A DNA stretch of 64,000 bases from a virus. Within the stretch, counting starts at the first letter, position 1. Each line of letters opens with the position of its first letter. A program made the translations under genes and the position numbers. The stretch lies in IMG/VR virus record IMGVR_UViG_3300005613_000021, positions 32,537 to 96,536 of that record. One strand, 5' to 3'. Shown here piece by piece: positions 1-10,700 of this stretch. The notes beneath the pieces are model-generated. The model ran no database searches and was not told the origin of the DNA. It saw nothing but the letters and a program-made list of their open reading frames with translations.

Positions 1-492
1 TCTGATTTAAGGGCTATATGCACAGGAGACTTATGGAGAAGATATTTGTGTAGTAAAGATATTTTTGGTCCATCTATACATCTTAACGATGACCAAATAA
101 ACCTACTATCTCTGCAAAAAATGTATGATAATGTTAGAGGTCATCCAGACTGTCCAGAAGAAGATGTCATTATGGATTCTGATGCTTTAGACGGATGGTT
201 TTTAAATCAAAAAGATAAAGTTAAAGAAAGAAAGAAAAAAAACGAAGCTTTAAGCAAGGTTCGGGGTAAAGTAGGTAGTCATGATTTTATATACATTATG
301 ACTAATGGAGATAAGGAACAGATACAGGCTGTGGAAAGTATGAATGATTTGAGAGGAAAATCTCTTGTTAAATCAGTAAAAGAAACTGCTAAATCGGATA
401 AAAAAACCAATTGGCGAGATGTTCCATACATTAAGCAAGAATTAAAATCTCAAGCATTCAAGAATCAAAAACAAGGAGTACCTAACCAATGA
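1..492 (+). CDS. Tail-module protein, 5'-truncated by the window edge (possible tail assembly chaperone)
   Basis: The frame is open from base 1, so the gene begins outside the window. A TTG at 46 would be an internal start and is not needed. About 163 residues are visible. They are acidic and then strongly basic (a KERKKK stretch), with no membrane segment and no motif I can name with certainty. It sits just upstream of two small genes and the tape measure, where tail assembly chaperones are normally found, so that role is inferred from position only. Its TGA overlaps the next ATG (ATGA), which suggests coupled translation. I looked for a G/GT-style -1 frameshift into the next gene; a TAA at 483-485 blocks that frame. 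Confidence 0.6.
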   Translation, partial: SDLRAICTGDLWRRYLCSKDIFGPSIHLNDDQINLLSLQKMYDNVRGHPDCPEEDVIMDSDALDGWFLNQKDKVKERKKKNEALSKVRGKVGSHDFIYIMTNGDKEQIQAVESMNDLRGKSLVKSVKETAKSDKKTNWRDVPYIKQELKSQAFKNQKQGVPNQ

Positions 493-812
493 AACAGGAA
501 AGAGTTGTAGAATTAATAAAAGCTATAGAAAAAAGATTTCAAACAACAATGATAGGTTCTTTAGCCAGGATAGAAGATCATTTCGGTTTTATTTGGGGAC
601 ATGATAAAGAAATGATATCTATAGAACAATCAGACAATAGAAATGTATGGCAAGATTTAAGAGAAGATATTTTAGATCACTGTAACTATCAAATGCGATC
701 AACATTGACAGATTTAAGAAAATTTCTACAAGAAGAAAATAAAGATCAAGTTAAACTGACCAAATCTTGTAAAATTGACACACAGTTAAGCAATAGTAAC
801 CAAGGAGAATAA
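489..812 (+). CDS. Small tail-module protein of unknown function
   Basis: This 107-residue soluble protein starts with an ATG that overlaps the previous stop, behind an AGGAG about ten bases upstream. It has no signal peptide or membrane segment. The middle is rich in acidic and aromatic residues and the C-terminal third is polar. I do not recognise the family. Its place between the truncated gene and the repeat-bearing 287-residue gene, all before the tape measure, makes a tail assembly or chaperone role plausible but unproven. A -1 frameshift into the next gene is excluded by a TAA at 797-799. Confidence 0.6.
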   Translation: MKQERVVELIKAIEKRFQTTMIGSLARIEDHFGFIWGHDKEMISIEQSDNRNVWQDLREDILDHCNYQMRSTLTDLRKFLQEENKDQVKLTKSCKIDTQLSNSNQGE

Positions 813-814
813 TA

Positions 815-1678
815 ATGAGTGAAGATTCTTTTGTAATGGAAATTAATGACAAGAAGGTTGAATTTTTAGTAAAGTCACCATCTTTTAAAGACCAAAGAGA
901 GGCACAGAAAGTTTATAATCAAGCATTCTCAGACGCCGTAAAATCTGGATGTATTGTTCGAGGAAGACTTGAAGATCTCTTAAAAGAGCAAGGTTTGTGG
1001 GACGATAAGAAGGAAATGAGACTTAATACTATTCAGCATGAATTATTAGGCCATGAACAAACTTTGTCTAAAGGCGGTATCAGCTTACAAAGAGCAAGAG
1101 GAATTGCTCTAGAAATGAGAAAATTACGAGATGATTTAAGAGAGCTAATTAGTTCTAGAACTAATTTAGATAATAATACTGCAGAAGGACAAGCTGATAA
1201 TGCTAGATTTAATTACTTAGTATCTGTGTGTTTGGTGTATTCAGAGAATAAGAAACCTTATTTTGTTAGTTATGAAGAATACTTAAATAAATCAGCAGAT
1301 CCTGTTGCTATTAAAGCAGCACAAATTTTGGCATCTAGATTATATGGACTAGATGATAGTTATGAGAAAAATTTACCAGAAAATAAATTTCTTACAGAAT
1401 ATAAATTTGTTGATGAAAATTTAAGATTTATTAATAAGCAGGGTAGACTAACAGATTCGGAAGGTAGGCTTGTTGATGAAAATGGTAGATATATCAACGA
1501 AGATGGTGAATTTGTTGATAAAGACGGCAAAAGGGTAGATAGGTCTGGAGAATATGTCGTTGAATTTAAACCATTCTTGGATGAGGATGGAAAACCTGTA
1601 AAGCTGGAAACAAAGAAAGTTGAAAATGAACAATCTGAAAAACCTAAAAAACAGGAGATACAAGATACAGCAGAATAG
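815..1678 (+). CDS. Tail-module protein with C-terminal seven-residue Gly/Asp repeats
   Basis: The start is supported by an AGGAG seven bases before the ATG. The first 190 or so residues look globular and mostly helical. From about residue 196 to 262 there is a run of roughly seven short repeats of the form x-[VIT]-[DN]-x-x-G-[RKE], for example LVDENGR, YINEDGE, FVDKDGK and RVDRSGE. The last 25 residues are charged and probably disordered. The gene immediately precedes the tape measure, the usual place of a tail assembly chaperone, but the repeats point to a beta-solenoid-like or ion-binding segment that such chaperones do not usually carry. Function unknown. It is followed by a strong hairpin terminator. 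Confidence 0.7.
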   Translation: MSEDSFVMEINDKKVEFLVKSPSFKDQREAQKVYNQAFSDAVKSGCIVRGRLEDLLKEQGLWDDKKEMRLNTIQHELLGHEQTLSKGGISLQRARGIALEMRKLRDDLRELISSRTNLDNNTAEGQADNARFNYLVSVCLVYSENKKPYFVSYEEYLNKSADPVAIKAAQILASRLYGLDDSYEKNLPENKFLTEYKFVDENLRFINKQGRLTDSEGRLVDENGRYINEDGEFVDKDGKRVDRSGEYVVEFKPFLDEDGKPVKLETKKVENEQSEKPKKQEIQDTAE

Positions 1679-1681
1679 TAT

Positions 1682-1695
1682 TGGTTTTGGAACCA
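1682..1695 (+). other. Small hairpin in the gap before the tape measure gene
   Basis: A perfect five-base-pair inverted repeat, TGGTT/AACCA with a TTGG loop, lies just after the stop of the 287-residue gene and upstream of the larger terminator hairpin. It has no T-run of its own, so it may be an accessory structure or chance. Confidence 0.3.
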
Positions 1696-1712
1696 TGGTA
1701 TTTTCGAAAAGA

Positions 1713-1747
1713 GACACTATATTCTTTACAGGGTATAGTGTCTTTTC
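1713..1747 (+). terminator. Intrinsic terminator (or attenuator) between the chaperone-region genes and the tape measure
   Basis: A perfect nine-base-pair stem, GACACTATA at 1713-1721 and TATAGTGTC at 1734-1742, is followed directly by TTTTCTT. This is the form of a Rho-independent terminator. It lies inside what otherwise looks like one tail operon, so partial termination that sets the ratio of upstream proteins to the single-copy-per-tail tape measure is a reasonable inference. I see no clear promoter between it and the tape measure start at 1768. Confidence 0.75.
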
Positions 1748-1767
1748 TTATTAGGAGATAAAACAAT

Positions 1768-4700
1768 ATGGCACAAGGCTATAATCTAACAGTACAATTG
1801 AATATTCAAGGTCCTAAAAACCTAAATAGCGTTGTTAATAACATTAACCAGAAACTACAAAATATACAAGCTACTGTTAATGTTAAAACTTCCCCTCAAA
1901 CAACGCAAGCCTTGAAAAACATAGCCAATGCTTCTAAAGGAGTTAAAAATAATGCCGATGATGCTGCTAATAGTATGGAAAAATTTGGCAAATCTGCTGG
2001 CCTCGCGATTAGGCGTTTTGGTGCCTTTACTGCTGCTACCGCTGGCTTCTATGCGGTTACTAGGGCTACGACACAATCGCTAGAAAAATTTATTGAGTAT
2101 GATAGACAACTTACTAGAATTGCTCAGGTGACTGGAACAGCTAAAGAAAGCTTAGGCAATCTCTCTAATACTATTACTCAGCTTTCTACTAGTTTAGGTG
2201 CTAGTAGTTCTGAATTGGCTAGGGTTTCGGTAATTCTTTCACAAGCTGGACTTTCAGCTGAACAAACAAGACAGGCTTTGGAGGCGTTAGCTTTAACTAC
2301 TTTGGCCCCAACTTTTAGCGATATTAATCAAACTGTCGAAGGTAGTATCGCTTTGATGAAACAGTTTGATATTAGCACCAAACAATTAGAAGCTTCTTTA
2401 GGCAGTATCAATGCTGTCGCTGGTCAGTTTGCTGTAGAAGCTGGTGATATTATTACAGCTATTCAGAGAACTGGTGGTGTATTTGCTGCTGCTAGTAATG
2501 GTGTGAGTCAGGGAGTAGATGCTCTTAACGAGTTTATTGCTGTTTTTACTAGCGTCAGAGCTACTACTCGTGAAAGTGCTGAAACAATTGCTACTGGCTT
2601 AAGAACTATTTTTACCCGTATTCAAAGAGAAGATACTCTTGATGCTCTTAAGGCTTTTGGAATAGAACTGACTGATCTAGAAGGAAAATTTGTTGGGCCA
2701 TTTCAAGCTATACAAAGATTATCAGAAGGGTTAAGAAGTTTAGATCCTAGAGATGTAAAGTTTAGTGGTCTAGTAGAAGAACTTGGTGGTTTCAGACAAG
2801 TTGGCAAAGTCATTCCTCTTATTCAACAATTTACCACAGCTCAACAAGCCCTTAATGCTGCACAACAAGGGTCTGGATCTCTGGCTCAAGACGCCGCCAT
2901 AGGTCAACAGTCTTTAGGTGTTCAAATATCTAAAGTACAACAAGAATTTGATGCTCTTATCAGGAGTATTGGTCAAACAGCAGAGTTTAGACAATTTATT
3001 CAACTTAGTCTTGATCTGGCTAGTGCATTAATACAAATAACAGATGCTGTTAAACCATTAATTCCAGCTCTTACTGCTTTAGGTGCGGTTGGACTTGCTA
3101 GAGGTATTCCTTCTATTGCTAGAGGATTCAAGAAGAGTATTGGAGCTACTGGATATAACAATGGAGGTGTTGTTACTGGTAGCTCTTTAAATTTTGCTGG
3201 TTCCTACAATAGTGGCGGTTTAATTGGAGGAAAGCCAGGAATTGATAAAAATATTATTCGTGCTTCTAAGGGTGAATACGTTATTCAAAAACCTGCAGTT
3301 GATGCTTTAGGAACGTCTTTTCTTGATAATTTACAAAAAAACAAACAAGTACCAGGGTATGTAACAGGAGGCTTAGTAGACTATCCCTCATCAAGAAGAT
3401 TTGTAAGAAGTAGTAACTTTACCTATGAGAAACCTCCAGGAGTTAGCATAACAGAATCCTTGCAAAACGAAACCCCATTAGCTTTTCAAAGATTTGATGC
3501 TGTTGATGTTGATATTAAAAATCAGGGATTTAATGGCAAGGCACTAGCTGAAAAAGTATCTAACAAAAATTCTGGTAAAACATATTTGAGAGCATTAGAG
3601 AGTGGGGACTATAGAACCAGAGGTATTGCTTTTGAAAATGTATTATACGACACTAAACAAGTTTCTTATAAGCCAGAAGGACGTAATGCCACCTCAAGAA
3701 TAGACAATATGAGAGGTTCAAATTTTGTAGAAATTAAAAGCGTACAAGAAAGAGTTCCTAATGAGGCAATATTAGATAAAACTATTGGTGCTATTTTTGC
3801 TTCTAGAGGTGGTATAGATGAAATGGTAATGCAAAGAGCTTCTAGGTCTGCAGTTACTAGTAAGAAAGATATTTTAGATGTTGGACAGGTTTCTGTGTTC
3901 TATGACACAACATCATTAAGAGACATTCAAAAAACAAAAAAAAACAAAGAGTTGACCTCATCTTTAAAATCTACAGCTGTTTCTAAAATTGGTAATATTA
4001 AATCTAGAAAATTGCCAAGAGCGTATACCGGAGGTAACCAAAAAGAAGGAGACATTAGAGTTACCAGAGGTGAATATGTAATCAACAAACAGGCTGCAGA
4101 ACAAATAGGAATAAATAGATTAAACGAACTTAACAACGCTCATAGAAACAATATGGCTGAAGACCTACCTAAATTTCATACTGGTGGAGCAATTGGTTCT
4201 ATTCCTGGATATAATACAGGTACTACAGTTGATAATGTTAGTCGGGATAGAGGTATCGGCAGTACTATCGGCCTAGTGTTTGCGTTACAAGGTGCTGCTA
4301 GTCTATTCTCCACAAGTATAGAAGAGGCAGCTTCTCAAGGGGCCGCAGAAATGGGGGCTGGTATACAGGGTGCTGTTTCTGGTATTAATCTTGGTATTGT
4401 TGGTGGAGAAATTGCAGGCTTTATTCCAGGCTTGTCCAAATTTTCTGGAGGGATAGGATTAGCTACCGCTGCTGTTGCTGGAACAGCTTCGGCATTTATA
4501 CAATCTAAAAATGCTGCTATTGATTTTGCAAATAAATTATCTAAACAGAGAATAGAAGATGCAACACAGAAAGTATCTTCTGCTCTTGACAAGCTAAGTA
4601 AAGAAGCAAATAATTTTAATGCTTTTAGACAAGCTGTTTCTGGAATAAGACAGTCCACTCAAGAAATTAGTTCTGTAAGAAGTAGACAAATTGAAAGTAA

Positions 4701-7700
4701 TAGATTGGGTTTTGCTAATATCCCAGAATACTTATTGGGAACTACAGCCACAGGAGAAAGAACTCAAGAACAAATAGCTGTCGGAACATCCCAAGAGACG
4801 CTCTCTGCACAAAGATCATTAGTATTAGAAATGAGAGGATTTAATGCTTATTTAAGCACTTTGGGAGGATATTTAGGAGATAATCAACAAGCACAAGAAA
4901 ATCTCGCTAATGCAATTAGAGGCATTAATGAAGTAAGAGCACAAGAAAGTGCTAGAGAGTTTGCGGGAGTGGCAGATTCAATTACTCAACTTGTAGAACA
5001 AAGACTAAAAGCAGGTATTGGTATTGATCAGATAATAGACAGTCAACAATTTAAATCTTTCAGCGAGGCTTTGGCAAGAGCAAATCCGCAAGTCGAAAAA
5101 TTTATTTTAAATACACAAGCAAATACATCATTATCAGCAGAAGAAAAAAAACAAAGAATAGATAGAGTAGTAGCTCAAAGAGCAGAAATAGAAATTATAC
5201 AAAGAACTGCAGCTTTTAGACAACAAATAGAGATAGATAATGCCGAAAAAATTGGTAGAAATTTAGAAACTATTTTGAGTAGAGTGTTCAATAGTTTTGA
5301 ACAAATATTTAATCGTACTGCTTTAGATATAGGAAGATCTTTTGATATAATAAATACAGACATTGCTGCGTTGTCTGGTAACGCCTCTATAGGTCTTGGA
5401 CAAGATAGAGGCTCTAATATTCTTTCTAATCCTTCAGCATATAGTAAACGAGAATTCAATTTGGTTGTCAGCGGACTTAAGCCCATACTGGGAGACCAGG
5501 CAGAAACAATAGCTGGCTTGGCTAGGGGTTCTGTTTCATTAGAAGCAGGAATAATATCTGCAATAAATAGAGTTGTAAAAGAAAATCCACAAGCTACTGA
5601 TACTGCTGTTGCAAGATTGGTAGGTCAAGAAATATCAAATCTGGTTACTGAATTAAATCTACCTCCAGATGTAGCAAGGACTTTATCAGATCAAATTAGC
5701 GCAGGTCTACAGAAATTAAGAAGTAAGGGTAAAGACCAAATAGGATTAGATTCCCAAGATGTCAGAGAAAGCGTATCTGGTTTCGCCAGCACAATAGACG
5801 CACTAAAGGGATCACTGAACACACTATTATCTGCACAAAAAATATATCAGTCAGGATTAGAACAATATACCAAGGTATTAAATAATATTACAGGAATTTT
5901 AGCACAAAGAAATCAGTATGTTTCAAAGAGTTTGGAAATTCTTGCTCAGGGAGCCATTAATCTGGACGAAGCTTTTGGTAGGATATATAGTGCTAGAGAT
6001 ATTAGCATACAACAAGAGAAAAGCATAGAAAGACAAACATTTGGTCTGTCAGATCCTGATGAAATTTTTAACAAAATTATAGATTTAAATTCTAGAAGAC
6101 AATTATTACAAACTAATTTACAGTCAGCACAAGATCAGGGGCCAGCTAGTTTTGCTCAGTTTAGAGACCTTAGTGTTGAGTTAGTTAACACCAATGTCGA
6201 ATTAAATAATATGCAGCAGGCTTTACAAACTCTTGCTGACAGTTCTAATGTAGCTCAAGCAGCACTTTCTGAAATATCTAGAGTTCAACAACAAAGACAG
6301 CAGCAAGCTGGATTTTTGGAAAGTTTGGTTTCTTCTACTCCAGAACAGATAACAGCTCTTAATCAGGCATATGCTGACTTACAAAGACTTCTTTCTGGCC
6401 AAAGTAATACTATTTATACAAGCATAGAAGCTCAAAGAACATACGCCCAAACATTGAGACAAACAAGAAGTACATTCCAAGCCCAAGAAGCTGCACAGGG
6501 AGTATTAGCACAAGAAAGAGGCAACGTAACGTCTTTAGTTAAAGAATTAGCTCCATTTCTTGGTTCTTCACAAGAAGCGAATAATTTAAGGGCAGAAGTT
6601 TTAGCAAGGCAAGTCAATCAATTGGGAATGTTAACTCCACAATTTTCTAGAATAATTGAGTCTATTAGAAATCCTGAAGGAGATCCACAGCTACAAGAAG
6701 CTATTAGAGTTTATAGAGAGGCCGTTACTGAGCAGTCTAGGGCAAATCAATTACTTGGGCAGATTCAAGCTATTAATGCTAGGATGGCTGAGCAAAATAG
6801 CGCACAAGCAGTGGTAAATGGTCTTGCTAAAACAGTTCTTACTGTGAACGTTAATAATGCTGGAGACATAGCAGCGGCCATTCAACCTGCTGTATTACCT
6901 CAACCAATAGTTCCTCAAGGAAGAGCTAGTGGCGGTGTTATATACGCAGCTGCTGGACAACAAGTAGAAATGAAGTCCAGAGGGACAGATACAGTACCGG
7001 CGATGTTAACACCTGGAGAATTTGTTGTTAATAGACAGGCAACAGCAAAGAACAGAGGATTATTAGAAAGTATTAATAGCGGCAAAACACAATACTATCA
7101 ATATGGAGGTTTTGTAAGCAATCTGTTTGATGCAAATCAACCCAGAGGAAAAACAGAAAAAGTTCCTGCCCTAGAACAATGGCAACAATTAGCTCAGGGA
7201 GTCAGAACCGCACCTAAACTTTTTACTGCTAGTAGTTTTGTTAATTTTGACAGAGCCCAAAACATTACAGTTGAAGACACTCTTCCTCAAACACAGGGCA
7301 ATTCAACCTTAAATGATATACAAGACTTAAAAACTTTTATATATAAACAATTTAAAAATGATTCAAATATTCTTCCAGGACGCGTTTCTGATATAGTGGT
7401 AGAAAAAGCAGGAAAATTTGATGCTAACTTACCTAGTACTGTCGCTGATTTTGGTACAGCTAGCAAAATTGCAAAAGCAGCCATAGAAATAAATCCAAAT
7501 ATAAAAAGCATAAAGGATTTTCCTGACTTTGGTTTCGGCATAGAAAGAAAAGTAGACACAGCTTCTCCTTTAGTTAGGCAAATATCTCAAAAAACAAATA
7601 TTCCTATACAAAATATTCTTGATTATATTGGGACCAGAAGTACAAGATATCCATATCTTGATAGCTTGATGCTTGGGGCCAGTCCAGAAGATTATATCAA

Positions 7701-10700
7701 TATATATCCACAATCTAAAGGAGCCGCATCAGCAACAGAAGTGAGTGCTATTAGGAGGGGTTTGTATGGTGTTGATACAAGAAACACCAATCTTTCACCA
7801 TCACAAAACTTAAACGAACAGACATATCCAGAATACAATAAAAAATTTAACAGCTTTAGATTGGTGAAACCTAATTTGAATGGTATTGATATAAATTCTT
7901 CTCCACCTACTAATGCGTTTGCAGATTCTTGGAATATTACTGGCAAGAACTATGGTCTATATTCATCTATAGGTCCGATACAAGCGGAACCATTTGGACC
8001 AAAGGTGACCTCTAAACCAAGAGATTTTATTAGACGTGGAAGCATAAGTATTAGCGGTAATGGTTCTAGCGGTGAAGTATTTGAAGGAACAAGAGTGATT
8101 GGAGATGATTTATTAAAAAGAAGTAAAAATATCTACGATAGATATATTGACACCAAAGAAATATTAAAAAATGGAGTCGCAGAAGATCCTGAAGTAGAAT
8201 CATTTATAAAAGAGTTAGAGTCCTTGTATAGTGGAGAAACACCATTTTCACCATTAAATGCTAAATTTTTTAATGATAAAAGAACTCCTATTATGGGTTT
8301 AAGTTCCTCTGTCTATAGAAGTTTTAACAGATTGGCGCAAGAAGACAAATTATCGGCTGCGATTCGTTGGCCTCTTGGTTTGAATGGTAATTTTAAAACA
8401 CTTGGCTTAATAAGAAACGAAGAACAAATAGATCGCTTGAAATCTCAAACAGATTTAATTAAAAAAGAGATAGCCGATGAAGAAAAGTCTAAATTTTCTA
8501 TAGTCAATAAAACTGCTAAAATACCTTTTAAGGCTGTTACCCCAATAGATAAAAGACTGGCTAATTTTCCTGCTTTTACAAATATTGATTTTAGCGTTCC
8601 ATATAAAGAATATTCCGGTAATCTGTATGACGAAATACAAGGTTTATATGACGATAAAAAAAATAAAGCGATAATTCCTAATTATGAAAATTATAGAAGT
8701 TTCTTAAAGGGTGACTCCAATAATGATCTGCTATATGGAAATTTACAGGCTTACTTAGGCAATATATTTAATAACTTAAATAATAATAGATCCGAAATCT
8801 CAGAATATTTATTTTCAGATAATGCCAAGCTAAATACTAAATTGTTTAGGCTTGCCTCTGTAGGATATAAAGGATCATCTAAGCCTAACATTTATTCTTT
8901 TGGTACAAAAGGATTATTTACTAGAGACTTTGCTGCTACAGATAATTTAGCTAGAGACATCGATAAAAAGAAAGACAAATTATTAAAACCAGCACCATTT
9001 GAAAAACCTATAGAACAGAAAGCTGAAGACGAATTTGCGGTAAAACAATATAATGATATGTTTACAGATACTAGGGGTTATTTTGGTAGAGCCCCAAGTT
9101 TCAGGCAATATGTTAGAACTGGTGGAGCAGGTATAGCTAGAGATATCCAAGAAGCAAAAAAATATTCTCAAGGTCTATCTGGACAATTCTTAGTTAGTAC
9201 AAATAATGGCAATCTTGCATTGCCAATTAGAGCTATGTCATCAGGTTTTTCTGAAGCATTTGCTAGTGTTGGAACAGGCAAACTTTCTCCTTGGACTGAT
9301 AGAATTGGAAGAGTAAATACGGCAGCTGCTGCTGCAAGCTTTGGTCAGTCATATTGGCTGCAGAATTTTGCTGGTGCTGAGGGCGTTGACCTAGAACAAC
9401 AATCAGACCCTAATGTTGTGGAAAGAGCACAGAGGGCTATCGAAGGAAATCCTAAAACTCCAACTACTATCAAAGAGTGGTTTGATTTGTATATGGATCC
9501 ATATCTGAAATATAACCAAAGAGGCATTAGAACTAAAGGATTATCTAATATATATCGCAGCATGGTGGATCAGTCATATTATGAAAAGAAGAGGAGAGGA
9601 CCCGTCCCTAGTGCTCAAGAAGCGGCAGCATATTTTACTAATCTTGGATCATGGTATGATGGAATCAGAAGGTGGCCTGGACAAGATGGAATAGTTGAAG
9701 ATCTTGATGGAGAAAAAGATATCAAAGAAAGAGCAAGATATCTTTATAGGAATAGTAAAAACTTTACAGGGGGTCTTTATAATACAGCAAATAGATCACA
9801 TTTAAGTTTGGGTGGAGGTATTTATGGGGGTTTGCCTACATTCAACCAGATATCGCTGATTAATGGAGTTAATCCACGAATAATGCAGCAGGTGATGAAT
9901 GAGGGTGTTGCTGCACAGGCACAGTTACTATCGCGGGGAGGAGAAGTTGACCCACTATATCTTGCAGAAGGTGGGCCGGTATTACTTGATAAGGCATTAA
10001 AACAACAGGCCATATCTCAACAGAAACAAACATATAACCCATTTGCTGGTCCGTCTTCTGAAGACAGATATAGAGAAGAATTACTACTCCAAAGACAAAG
10101 ACGAGAAGAACAAATAGCAGAGTTAAGAGCATCTACTCCATTTACTAAAGCAATACAAAGAGCACCTAAAGATGCATTTGGCAACACAACAATAGCACCA
10201 AATGCTACTATTAATGATAGTATTAGAAATATACCGGGATTTGGTTTAGACATTCTAGGAACGTTTCCAGGAATTGTAGGATCATTGGTTACTGGACCAG
10301 GAGCAGCAGCAGAACAACTTTCTAATGCTGTAACTGGTGGAGATAGTCAGTTTATGTCTGACATGTTTAGATATAATTTAAGCACAGGTACTGCACTAGG
10401 ACCAAGATTAGCATCTGGTATTTATTCTGAAGATATGATGTCAATGCCAGGATCTTATATTGCTGGAGGTAGTCAAGAAGATATAGTATCTCAAATGCAG
10501 CCAGCATCAAGGGTGGCGGCTACCGCTTTAGACTTTGTAAGTCCAGATATTGGGGATATCCCTAGAGGTATTAAAACTGCTAGTGCTTTAGGTTCTCTTT
10601 TAGGTTTTGTAAAGAAAGCGCCGATACCCAAAATTACTATGCCAGACAGACTTGGTGGATATGTTGCTGATTTAGAATCTGTCTTAAAAACCAATAAAGG

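Noticed and set aside
460-815. G/GT-like -1 frameshift between the first three tail genes.
   Set aside because: Stops at 483-485 and 797-799 close the needed frames and no slippery sequence lies after them.
1640-1767. A -1 frame from the A-rich AAAAAAC at 1646-1652 stays open to the tape measure ribosome site.
   Set aside because: The heptamer is not in the right phase for a slippery site, the frame stops (TAA) before the tape measure ATG, and the segment is the terminator hairpin.
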